8,393 bases of DNA, from assembly GCA_964568355.1 (NCBI GenBank), contig CAZMRK010000228.1, positions 1-8,393 of the forward strand, in the 5' to 3' direction. Below the pieces are notes generated by a model. It was not told where the DNA came from and made no database searches. It was given only the letters and a program-made list of their open reading frames with translations. Position 1 is the first letter of the stretch. Each line of letters starts with the position of its first letter. The translations under genes were made by a program, and so were the position numbers. Below are positions 1-6,103 of this stretch, piece by piece. Source of the stretch: JAJPJX01 sp964568355. GTDB lineage: Bacteria > Acidobacteriota > Terriglobia > Bryobacterales > Bryobacteraceae.

Positions 1-744
1 TTCAATATTCCGGCGGGCAGCACGCCGCTGCAAACGGCCAACCTGATCAAGGCCCGCATCGATGCGCTGCCGGGGCTGACCGCCACCGCCAGCATCAACA
101 ATCCGGAAACCGGCGATCCGGATGGAAGCTGCGACGTGTTCATCCGCGATGCCCAGAACGGCCGCATCACCATCACGAATATGAACGCCAACCAGGACCA
201 GGACCAGGCGGTGATCGCGACCTCCCTGGGGATGACCATACATTTCCGCAACGCGGATGATAATTATCATGTGGGGCATCCGGAGCAGCGGACGCTGGTC
301 AAGCAACTCGATACGCCCGGCGATGTGGTGCTGGATATCCAGGTAGTGGACGTTGTGCCGGGGACGCGCGGTTTCACGGTTCCGGAGCGCAAGACTCTCA
401 ACGCCAACCGGCAGCCGGTCTCCGGAGTGAAGAATTCGATCATCATGCCGCAGGTTTCTTCCGACGGGACGACGAACAATCCGTTTTCGCTGCCGCATGA
501 ACTGGGCCATATTATGACCGACGAAGGGCTGCATTCGAGCACTCGGACCGAACTCATGAATACGCCAACCTCGGGGACCAGCAGCCTGTTCGCTACCGAC
601 ACCAAGCGGCTGATCGAGCATGTGCCCAGCGCCAATAACTGGCAGATCTCCACGCAGAATCCGGATGGCAGCGTCGGGTTCCAGAATACTCCGCTGAATG
701 CGACGGTGCACATCAACACGACGAGCGCGCATCTGCTGCATTGA
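1..744 (+). CDS. Metzincin-like zinc-protease domain protein, C-terminal part (5' end outside window)
   Basis: The frame is open from base 1 to the TGA at 742-744 (247 codons visible), so the true start lies upstream and an internal GTG at 136 is not the start. Fragment residues 166-178 read HELGHIMTDEGLH: the HExxH zinc-protease signature with a further His eight residues after the second His, then ELMN (Met186), which resembles a metzincin Met-turn. The classical metzincin spacing is HExxHxxGxxH; here Gly and third His each sit further along, so the third ligand is uncertain. The first 80 residues (PLQTANLIKARIDAL, then a DVFI strand and ITITN) resemble a small beta-rich accessory domain of the sort seen in phage-tail-like proteins, but I cannot name it. 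No membrane segment is visible. Hydrolysis of a protein substrate is inferred from the motif; target and location are unknown. It runs 10 bp ahead of two paralogous genes, probably co-transcribed. Confidence 0.72.
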   Translation, partial: FNIPAGSTPLQTANLIKARIDALPGLTATASINNPETGDPDGSCDVFIRDAQNGRITITNMNANQDQDQAVIATSLGMTIHFRNADDNYHVGHPEQRTLVKQLDTPGDVVLDIQVVDVVPGTRGFTVPERKTLNANRQPVSGVKNSIIMPQVSSDGTTNNPFSLPHELGHIMTDEGLHSSTRTELMNTPTSGTSSLFATDTKRLIEHVPSANNWQISTQNPDGSVGFQNTPLNATVHINTTSAHLLH

Positions 745-754
745 GTTTTGCGTC

Positions 755-1708
755 ATGGCTGAAGCGATTCAACAAGTCGATCCGGATTTCGTCAAGGCGC
801 TCCAGACGAATATCACGGGAATGTATTTCCGGCAGGTGGAGCACTACACCCCGGCCGAGATCGAGCGGGAGTTTCGCAAGGCGGTCACCGATCCGGCGCT
901 CCTGGAGGACGAGGAGTTCGCGGGCAACCTGATGTACCTGGTCCGCAAAAAAGAAGTGAAGAACCTGCGGGAGGACGTCTGGCGGCTGGTGGCCGGCAGG
1001 CGGATGAAGCCGGCCGCGCAGGTCTCGGGTCTGAAGACGCTGTATGCCCTGGGCGGGGAAGGCGAGCGCCTGGCGGCCGACGGCATGGAAGCCGAGGCTC
1101 TGGCGCAGTTGATCCAATCCGGACAGCCGCCGGAGGGCTCGCCGTATGTGGAGGCGGCCGATGGGATCGGCGGGGCGCGCACGCTGGTGGCTTTGCGGCG
1201 GCTGCACCAGGAGGCGGCCAACCGGCAGGCGGTCGCCGAGCAGCGGTCGCCCGGGGAGTTCGCCCGGATCAGCCAGTTGGACAAGACGCGGGCCGGGCTG
1301 GCGCGACAGATAGCCACGCTGACGCGCAAGCAGGAGGTGGCGGCGAAACCGGAGCCGGAGCGCACGGCGGGGCTCGCGCGGATCTATCTGAGCCGCGCAC
1401 CGGATCTGAGCTGCTGGGCTTTCCGCGAGCTGCTGGCGACCACGGCGCCGGGCGCGCTGGAGGCCGTCAACGGGGTGGTGGCCAATGAACTGCCCCACTT
1501 TCTGCCGATCGGCGGGCAGAGCCCGGAAGATCGCGCCAAGGCCGAGCTGGACCTGAAACTGCGAGGCATCGCGCTGCTCGAAAGAATGGGCTCGCGCCTC
1601 TCGCCCGAGCAAAGCCAGTTGCTCCAGGAGCATATCCTCATGGTTCAGGAGCGGCGGCCGTTTTTCTATCCGCGCTGCGATTGGACAGACGTCCTCGATC
1701 GCACTTGA
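755..1708 (+). CDS. Unrecognised helical protein, tandem paralogue A (317 aa)
   Basis: I do not recognise the family. The ATG at 755 (MAEAIQQVD) is preferred because from residue 1 the protein aligns without a gap to the next gene over 228 residues, 132 identical by hand count. No good Shine-Dalgarno precedes it and it starts 10 bp after the upstream stop, so translational coupling is likely. The sequence is Ala/Leu/Arg/Glu-rich and looks mainly alpha-helical, possibly HEAT-like. Landmarks shared with the paralogue are TNI..YF.QV.HY (18-31), a VRKK segment (63-66), LKTLYALGG (93-101), SPYxEAADxIGG (129-140), RKQEV.AKPEPERTA (191-205), CWAxRE (220-225) and YPxCDWxDVLDR (305-316). Relative to its partner it has a net 16 extra residues between 229 and the C-terminal region. 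There is no signal peptide or membrane helix, so a cytoplasmic product is likely. Position suggests a partner of the upstream protease-motif protein (inference). Confidence 0.82.
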   Translation: MAEAIQQVDPDFVKALQTNITGMYFRQVEHYTPAEIEREFRKAVTDPALLEDEEFAGNLMYLVRKKEVKNLREDVWRLVAGRRMKPAAQVSGLKTLYALGGEGERLAADGMEAEALAQLIQSGQPPEGSPYVEAADGIGGARTLVALRRLHQEAANRQAVAEQRSPGEFARISQLDKTRAGLARQIATLTRKQEVAAKPEPERTAGLARIYLSRAPDLSCWAFRELLATTAPGALEAVNGVVANELPHFLPIGGQSPEDRAKAELDLKLRGIALLERMGSRLSPEQSQLLQEHILMVQERRPFFYPRCDWTDVLDRT

Positions 1709-1793
1709 GATTCGATGAAGGAGGCCCGCCATTGCACCGCCAAGATCACCGATGTTCCTTCCGACGGTCCTGCTGATCCTCGGAGGCTCCTTG

Positions 1794-2699
1794 ATGGCCC
1801 AGCCTCCCGCTAGCGGCGACGCGGCCTTCTTCGATTCGCTGAGGACCAATATCTCGGGGATTTACTTCGGCCAGGTGGCCCACTATCCGCCGGAGAAGAT
1901 TCGCGCGGAGTTTCGCAACGCCGTGCGGGACCCGGCGCTGCTCTCCGACGAGACCGTGATGGCGAATCTGCTGTTTCTGGTTCGCAAGAAAGCCATCGGC
2001 GATCTGCGCGATGAGGTCTCCCGGCTGGTAGCAGCCAACCGGTTGAAACCGGCAGCCCAGGTATCCGCGCTGAAGACGCTTTACGCGCTGGGAGGCGCGC
2101 GGGAGCGCGGGACGGCGGACCACCTGGTTTCGCAGGCGCTGGCGCAATTGCTTCGAGCGGACGGCGGTATCGAAAGCTCGCCCTACCTGGAGGCCGCCGA
2201 CCGGATCGGCGGACCGGAGACGCTGGCTGTGCTGCGGAAGCTGCTGGCGCAGGCGACCGCGCGCCAGCGGTCGGCGGAACAGCGCCAGCCGGGAGATCAG
2301 GCGGCCATCGGCCGTCTAGACAAGATCCGGGCCAGGCTGGAAGCGCAGGTGCTTACGTTGACGCGCAAGCAGGAGGTCCTGGCAAAGCCCGAGCCGGAGC
2401 GGACGGCGGACTTGGCGCGGGCCTACCTGAGGAGGTCGGCGGAGCTGGGCTGCTGGGCCTATCGGGAGATGCTCGAAGCCGGCAGGGAAGGGACGCCGGC
2501 CGCGGTGCGGGAAGTTCTGGCCGGCGCCAAGGGAGAATCCGAAATCCGGCTCCGGGGCCTGGCCCTGCTGGAAACCATGCATGTGCCGTTCACGCCCGAA
2601 GAACAGAAGCTCTTCGACGAAAACGCCGCCACGCTGCGGACCCGGAAAGCCTTCTACTATCCCGCCTGCGACTGGGAAGACGTCCTCGACCGGTCGTAA
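1794..2699 (+). CDS. Unrecognised helical protein, tandem paralogue B (301 aa)
   Basis: This is a second copy of the preceding gene, 85 bp downstream. I chose the ATG at 1794 (MAQPPASGD) because GGAGG at 1782-1786 lies 7 nt upstream and because the protein then aligns from residue 1 to paralogue A. An in-frame ATG at 1752 would add 14 hydrophobic residues (MFLPTVLLILGGSL) that mimic a signal peptide; that start is probably spurious, since those bases also contain the Shine-Dalgarno of the better start. The shared motifs are LKTLYALGG (93-101), SPYLEAADRIGG (129-140), CWAYRE (220-225) and YYPACDWEDVLDR (288-300), near the end as in paralogue A. The C-terminal linker is shorter than in A. The pair has diverged evenly along its length, so both copies look maintained. 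Function is unknown; paired adaptors, chaperones or immunity proteins for neighbouring secreted proteins would fit, without direct evidence. Confidence 0.82.
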   Translation: MAQPPASGDAAFFDSLRTNISGIYFGQVAHYPPEKIRAEFRNAVRDPALLSDETVMANLLFLVRKKAIGDLRDEVSRLVAANRLKPAAQVSALKTLYALGGARERGTADHLVSQALAQLLRADGGIESSPYLEAADRIGGPETLAVLRKLLAQATARQRSAEQRQPGDQAAIGRLDKIRARLEAQVLTLTRKQEVLAKPEPERTADLARAYLRRSAELGCWAYREMLEAGREGTPAAVREVLAGAKGESEIRLRGLALLETMHVPFTPEEQKLFDENAATLRTRKAFYYPACDWEDVLDRS

Positions 2700-2711
2700 A
2701 GGACCAATCTC

Positions 2712-2728
2712 GGCCTCGGTGTCGAGCC
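2712..2728. terminator. Hairpin between convergent genes, candidate bidirectional terminator
   Basis: GG and CTCG (2712-2718, with C2714 bulged) pair with CGAG and CC (2723-2728) around a GTGT loop. It lies in the 37-bp gap between the stop of paralogue B and the stop of the convergent regulator gene. There is no T-run on either side, so intrinsic termination is not certain. Confidence 0.3.
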
Positions 2729-2736
2729 CGGATCTA

Positions 2737-3963
2737 TCAGTTACCGCGGTTGGCCAGCGCATCCCCCTGTGCCCTCTTATGTGTACGTCCGTAATAGAAA
2801 TCTCCCACGCCTCCGAAAACAGATATTTCCTCGGCCGTCAAGGAAGAGGAAGCCTCGATGGCGCCCAGGAGCAACTCGGCCGCCCGCTTGCCCACCTCAT
2901 GTGGGTTAAGGCATAGCGTCGTCAATCCAAGGTTCTTCGCGAACTCATCGCCGTCGATGCCGATAACTGCTACATCGTCCGGCACCTTGAGACCACTCTT
3001 CTCAAGTTGCTGAAGCACGCCCACCGCTGCGAGATCGGTTGTCGCCACGATCAGGACCCGGCCTTTGTTGGCCATAATAATAGTCTCAAGACTCTGAAGA
3101 GTAGCCCTCTCACCGGCTTCTGCGCGGCTCTTGCGGCTCAGTACCACACTCACTGACGCATTGAGCCCAGAAGTTTCCAGCAATCCACGAATGTTGTTGG
3201 CCCGCAGGCACAACGTTCGATTCAGCTCCTCTCCAACGATGAGTACCGTCGTGATACCGCACTCTCTCACCTGCTGACTCACGAAACTTACCACACGCTG
3301 AGCAATCACCGACTCAGGATAGATCACCAACGACGTATAGAGCTGCAGTTCACCGTCCTTGTGAGGCAGCCCTTGCCCAAGAAGTACGGCTGGAAAACGC
3401 CTTTCACGCAGAGAGTCGAACTCCTCGAATAAATTCTTCGAATTGCTCACCGGCAGAATGATGAGACCGTCGACCTCGCTATGTAGTTCACGAATCAGCT
3501 CACTTTCCCTCTGTATACTCTTCGCCCTAGCGGTATCCTCATCATAATCGCCATGCGCCATGGACAACGCGCAGATCAGCCGATACTGAGTGCCCGACTT
3601 TTCGAAATGCCTCTGAATCGCCTCATCGATACCGGCCAAGACACCGGCATCAAAATCGAAGCGCACGTGATAGCAGACAAATGCAATCTTCTGAAAGCGC
3701 CTTGAATGAACGCGCATGCCAGCGCGCGGATTTTTCGGATCGGAGGATAGCCAACCGCTCCCTACTAATAAGCCGACAGCGTGACGGATCGCTTGCCGGC
3801 TTGGCACTTGCCTCAACATTTTGACCAATTCACGGTCAGTTCGGAGTTGCTCGGCCGACGGAAACCGCTTTGCGTCGTAAAATCCCGTTTGAATGCGATT
3901 ACGAAGCTCCGCGGCGATCTGCTCGGCGATTCTTTTGGGCGCTCTTGAAATCTTGTCGGCCAT
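2737..3963 (-). CDS. GntR-LacI hybrid transcriptional regulator (408 aa)
   Basis: This is a DNA-binding repressor or activator that responds to a small ligand, with the same two-part layout as Bacillus AraR. Residues 1-90 form a GntR-type winged helix: RIAEQIAAELRNRI, then FPSAEQLRTDRELVKMLRQVPSRQAIRHAVGLL, then a basic wing. Residues 92-390 are a LacI/GalR-type periplasmic-binding fold, opening KIAFVCYHV and carrying the family's hallmark end VPDDVAVIGIDGDEFAKNLGLTTL (327-350), followed by NPHEVGKRAAELLLGAIE. I start at the ATG at 3963 because GGAG (3972-3975, minus strand) is 8 nt upstream; ATG 3969 and a GTG at 3999 are also in frame. The ligand is probably a sugar, by family, but no sugar gene is nearby. 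It faces the small-protein cassette across 199 bp and probably controls it and itself. Codon use is less GC-biased than in the flanking genes. Confidence 0.88.
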   Translation of the reverse strand: MADKISRAPKRIAEQIAAELRNRIQTGFYDAKRFPSAEQLRTDRELVKMLRQVPSRQAIRHAVGLLVGSGWLSSDPKNPRAGMRVHSRRFQKIAFVCYHVRFDFDAGVLAGIDEAIQRHFEKSGTQYRLICALSMAHGDYDEDTARAKSIQRESELIRELHSEVDGLIILPVSNSKNLFEEFDSLRERRFPAVLLGQGLPHKDGELQLYTSLVIYPESVIAQRVVSFVSQQVRECGITTVLIVGEELNRTLCLRANNIRGLLETSGLNASVSVVLSRKSRAEAGERATLQSLETIIMANKGRVLIVATTDLAAVGVLQQLEKSGLKVPDDVAVIGIDGDEFAKNLGLTTLCLNPHEVGKRAAELLLGAIEASSSLTAEEISVFGGVGDFYYGRTHKRAQGDALANRGN

Positions 3964-3975
3964 CTGCATCGCTCC

Positions 3976-3981
3976 ATTATA
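3976..3981 (-). promoter_or_regulatory. Candidate -10 box of the regulator gene
   Basis: On the minus strand these bases read TATAAT, a perfect consensus -10. No convincing -35 is present 16-18 nt upstream. A transcript starting about 7 nt downstream would begin near the ATG at 3969, giving a leaderless or almost leaderless message and competing with the SD-led ATG at 3963. It may be chance in an AT-rich stretch. Confidence 0.35.
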
Positions 3982-3991
3982 TGGGCTTCTG

Positions 3992-4080
3992 TTTAGCACG
4001 GCATTAGCTTAACCCGCTAAATGAGACGCACAAACAGAGACAACATCTTTAAAATCTAGGCCTTGTATTAGACGTCCTAA
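3992..4080. promoter_or_regulatory. Cluster of TTAG/CTAA inverted half-sites, candidate operators
   Basis: The divergent intergenic region holds TTTAGC (3992-3997), ATTAGC (4003-4008) and GCTAAA (4016-4021), the last being the exact reverse complement of the first. A separate inverted pair, TTAG-N5-CTAA, lies at 4068-4080. Repeated half-sites close to the gene of a GntR-LacI regulator are the expected arrangement for autoregulation. Binding is inferred, and AT-rich DNA produces such short motifs by chance. Confidence 0.3.
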
Positions 4081-4087
4081 AAATATC

Positions 4088-4112
4088 GTTTAAACCTATT
4101 GACTCGTATACG
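4088..4112. promoter_or_regulatory. Two 8-bp palindromes, candidate operator
   Basis: GTTTAAAC (4088-4095) and CGTATACG (4105-4112) are both perfect palindromes. The second lies wholly inside the spacer of the promoter at 4099-4127, where a bound repressor would block RNA polymerase. This makes it a plausible target of the adjacent regulator, as an inference from position and symmetry. Confidence 0.33.
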
Positions 4113-4127
4113 TAATTACTCCATGAT
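4099..4127 (+). promoter_or_regulatory. Sigma-70-like promoter of the small-protein cassette
   Basis: TTGACT (4099-4104, five of six to consensus) is followed after exactly 17 nt by CATGAT (4122-4127, four of six). It lies 36 bp upstream of the ATG at 4163, which has a strong AGGAGGG ribosome binding site. The position divergent to the regulator supports a regulated promoter. Confidence 0.5.
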
Positions 4128-4162
4128 TGATGTCGTAACTGCCCCAAGAGAGGAGGGATTCA

Positions 4163-4366
4163 ATGATTCATTTACCAGTTATGGTTGGAACAGCCATCGC
4201 CGGATGGCTGGTCAACGAAAACCAAAAGCAGAAGAAGCGGCTTGACGCGACGGAAAAGCAACTCTTACAACTTCAACTGGCAGAAGCGCAGCGAAAGCTG
4301 GAAAAACTAAGCTCGGGACAACTCGGGGCAGAACCAAACGGAGATTCCAGAACGGAGAATTTGTGA
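4163..4366 (+). CDS. Small membrane-anchored coiled-coil protein (67 aa)
   Basis: I recognise no family. The ATG at 4163 has a strong ribosome binding site, AGGAGGG at 4151-4157, 5 nt upstream. Residues 3-17 (LPVMVGTAIAGWLV) are a short hydrophobic stretch that could span or anchor in the membrane. Residues 18-50 are highly charged and Gln/Leu-rich (KQKKRLDATEKQLLQLQLAEAQRKLEKL) with leucine spacing suited to a coiled coil, and the tail from 51 is polar and probably disordered. A positive-inside reading puts the coiled coil in the cytoplasm, though the short helix makes this uncertain. Its TGA overlaps the ATG of the next gene (TGATG at 4364-4368), so the two are translationally coupled and may act together at the membrane. 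Confidence 0.72.
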   Translation: MIHLPVMVGTAIAGWLVNENQKQKKRLDATEKQLLQLQLAEAQRKLEKLSSGQLGAEPNGDSRTENL

Positions 4367-5028
4367 TGATTGAACGAATCCTCGGCACGCTAACGTTAGC
4401 ACTAACCTTACTCGTCGTCGCCATAATCTTGGCGGCGCTTTTGCCTACTTCTGCTCGGGCGCAGTCGGCGGGGTATCAATACATCTATGTCCCGCATTCG
4501 ATGACGGACCTCATGTCGGATATCAACCGGCAGCAGCGGGAACGGCAAGAGCTTTCCGTAGCTCCGCAGGGTACGGGCGGACAGCAACTACAGGCTCCCG
4601 GCGACCCTTGCAATTTGCAGCGGCGATGGGCTGCTAGTGCCAATGACAACGGGTGGAGACTGTCGCTCACGTTCGGGAGCGGAGTATACGTCTTTTCCTT
4701 CTACGACACAAATGGACGGTTTCTAACTGCCGGCCACGGGAGCTATTTGACTAAGCGATTGACCTCTGGGGGCGAGGCATGTGGGTTAGTACTTACCCCT
4801 GCTCCGGAGGATCCCAAACAGGTAATAGAAGAAAAACTAAAGGGGGCTGGGCTGCTAGCTTTTCTTTTCCGCACGCCCGATGTGCTTGACATATATGAAC
4901 AAAGTATTTATCGAGTAGATGCATTGGCAGATGGCCGCATCAATCTGTTGCGCTTTGACGCCAAGACATTGATGAACAACAACTCGCTGAAGACTGTAGG
5001 GGGACCTCTGGTTTTAAGGCCGCAATAA
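4366..5028 (+). CDS. Exported protein of unknown family (220 aa)
   Basis: The start at ATG 4366 overlaps the previous stop and has GGAG at 4354-4357, 8 nt upstream; a GTG directly before it (4363) is less likely. Residues 1-32 form a signal peptide: MIERI, a long hydrophobic core (about 6-26), then SARA before a likely cleavage before Gln33. With so long a core, an uncleaved anchor is an alternative. The mature part has a Gln/Arg-rich linker (about 50-78), then a compact region with beta-strand character (WRLSLTFGSGVYVFSFYD) and only two cysteines, Cys82 and Cys139, which could form a disulfide. A charged helix, DPKQVIEEKL, follows, and the end reads VGGPLVLRPQ. No catalytic motif was recognised. 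The likely location is the periplasm or outer face of the inner membrane, next to the coupled 67-aa membrane protein. Confidence 0.78.
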   Translation: MIERILGTLTLALTLLVVAIILAALLPTSARAQSAGYQYIYVPHSMTDLMSDINRQQRERQELSVAPQGTGGQQLQAPGDPCNLQRRWAASANDNGWRLSLTFGSGVYVFSFYDTNGRFLTAGHGSYLTKRLTSGGEACGLVLTPAPEDPKQVIEEKLKGAGLLAFLFRTPDVLDIYEQSIYRVDALADGRINLLRFDAKTLMNNNSLKTVGGPLVLRPQ

Positions 5029-5259
5029 GTCTGCCACCAGCACAGCGCGAGAGCAGCCCGATGCGACCCAAACAAGCTACCGGCAGTAGCCGGCACGATT
5101 GCGATTCTGGATTGTGATACGCCTGGGCTTGCTCCCTCCCGCAAGGAAGCGACAAGGTGATGCTCGTGGCGCTTGGTCTATAGACTCTAAAGTACGGTTC
5201 GGCGCAGAACGTTTACCCGCGCTTACACGTCTGATTATGTTATAGGAGAACTAAACTGC
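5029..5259. other. Intergenic region with small hairpins and a 10-bp palindrome, no gene seen
   Basis: No convincing gene lies here. It holds GCTAC-N5-GTAGC (5076-5090), a CTTGC-N8-GCAAG hairpin (5128-5145) and a perfect 10-bp palindrome, GTCTATAGAC, at 5176-5185. A weak promoter pair, TTTACC (5212-5217) and TATGTT (5236-5241), 18 nt apart, precedes the next gene. The space suggests that the 74-aa gene is transcribed separately from the exported-protein gene. Confidence 0.3.
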
Positions 5260-5484
5260 ATGAGCAAAGAAGGATCGGAACGAGAAAGGCAGCGCGCGAA
5301 AGACGCGGAAGTCTATCGCAAGGTGATCGCTCCGGAGGAATATGGCCAGCCTTCCCTCGAAGATATGACTGCTGGCCGCTTCTTTCGTCTTTGGGCCTTG
5401 GATCTGGCCGCGAAGCCCTTTCAACTTTATGGATTTTTACGTGGGTTTGCTCGAGGAGTTAAGAAGGGCCTTTCTTCGAGATAA
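5260..5484 (+). CDS. Small basic protein of unknown function (74 aa)
   Basis: No family is recognised. The ATG at 5260 is preceded by AGGAGAA at 5244-5250, 9 nt upstream, a good ribosome binding site that supports a real gene. The N-terminal third is very charged (MSKEGSERERQRAKDAEVYRK). The middle, about residues 38-62, is amphipathic or weakly hydrophobic (GRFFRLWALDLAAKPFQLYGFLRGF), and the end is basic (ARGVKKGLSSR). That pattern fits peripheral membrane association rather than a true transmembrane helix. It sits between two genes for envelope-type proteins in the same orientation. A role in the same membrane assembly is inferred only from this context. Confidence 0.6.
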   Translation: MSKEGSERERQRAKDAEVYRKVIAPEEYGQPSLEDMTAGRFFRLWALDLAAKPFQLYGFLRGFARGVKKGLSSR

Positions 5485-5516
5485 GAGGTGATCATTTTCG
5501 ATAGGTGTCTCTTGAG

Positions 5517-5550
5517 CCACCGTTCCGCTGGCTCGTCGAGCGGGCGGTGG
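5517..5550. promoter_or_regulatory. Long GC-rich hairpin upstream of the zinc-ribbon gene
   Basis: CCACCG (5517-5522) pairs with CGGTGG (5545-5550), and inside it CCGCT (5525-5529) pairs with AGCGG (5539-5543), around a 9-nt loop. The two stems are separated by a small internal loop (TT against G). No T-run follows, so it could be a factor-assisted terminator of the 74-aa gene or a structured leader of the gene at 5624. Confidence 0.42.
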
Positions 5551-5623
5551 AGACCCTTGCGTCAACGACAGTTATTCTGATTTGAATGGCAATTTGGAAG
5601 CCAATTGGTGGAGGGAGAAAGCC

Positions 5624-6103
5624 GTGAACGACTACAGCAAGAACTGGGATAAGGCTCACAGCGGCCAAAAACCAGATAGCCTACATTCCTGGATGGGCGG
5701 TGGCGGAGGAACACCCCCTCCTACTCAATATCCCGGTCCAGGAATGGATATCACCAAAGTCATGCTGAATGCATTGAACGGCAACGGCTCATCAGGCTCC
5801 TCTTTCAACAGCTCCGCAGCACCGCCACCGATGACGTTTGGCGAAAAGCTCAAAGTTGGCGGATGGATTGGCCTCACTGTCGCGAGTCTTGCTGTCGTGG
5901 GAGTAAGCATCAAATCTCTTTGGGATAGGGCTGAACAGAACAGTTTTCGATTGCGGTGCCCATCTTGCCAGCAAGAGTACAACCTGCGGGTCTCGGTACT
6001 CCAGAACGAGGCAGGCGGTGATCTTTGGTGTCCCCGCGGCCACTGTTTGTCGCTAGCAGACGCGCGCACTGAATATCAAAAGTCGCTGTACCCTCGAACC
6101 TAA
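5624..6103 (+). CDS. Single-pass membrane protein with C-terminal zinc ribbon (159 aa)
   Basis: I take GTG 5624 as start because a GGAGGGAG run (5610-5617) ends 6 nt upstream; a TTG at 5582 would extend it by 14 residues without such a site. Residues 1-74 are polar, Gly/Ser/Pro/Asn-rich and probably disordered (a GGGGG run and TPPPTQYPGPG). Residues 78-96 (VGGWIGLTVASLAVVGVSI) form one transmembrane helix followed by KSLWDR. Residues 112-141 contain Cys112-x2-Cys115, then 20 residues, then Cys136-PRGH-Cys141, a zinc-ribbon arrangement in which Cys136 plus His140 or Cys141 could complete the metal site. No exact family is recognised. If basic residues stay inside, the ribbon is cytoplasmic and the Gly/Pro-rich arm is outside. 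It ends the plus-strand cassette. A structural or docking role is inferred; zinc ribbons often bind protein or nucleic acid. Confidence 0.75.
   Translation: MNDYSKNWDKAHSGQKPDSLHSWMGGGGGTPPPTQYPGPGMDITKVMLNALNGNGSSGSSFNSSAAPPPMTFGEKLKVGGWIGLTVASLAVVGVSIKSLWDRAEQNSFRLRCPSCQQEYNLRVSVLQNEAGGDLWCPRGHCLSLADARTEYQKSLYPRT

Noticed and set aside
1718..1733. Strong AAGGAGG 6 nt before an in-frame ATT that could start paralogue B
   Set aside because: ATT starts are very rare. GGAGG before ATG 1794 and the gap-free alignment with paralogue A give a better start.
1715..1813. 32-codon frame across the paralogue junction, whose start (TAKITD) faintly recalls the AARITD opening of PAAR proteins
   Set aside because: The similarity is a few residues only, it overlaps the start of paralogue B, and AAGGAGG (1718-1724) lies inside it and not ahead of it.
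713..1849. Long minus-strand frame (378 codons) opposite paralogue A
   Set aside because: It is antisense to a gene supported by a paralogue alignment. The Arg/Leu/Gln-rich low-complexity product is typical of GC-rich shadow frames.
2581..2916. Plus-strand frame spanning the convergent gene junction
   Set aside because: It overlaps the ends of two well-supported genes in other frames and crosses the hairpin between them.
4908..5155. Minus-strand frames over the end of the exported-protein gene
   Set aside because: They overlap a better-supported gene, lack convincing ribosome binding sites and show no recognisable protein features.
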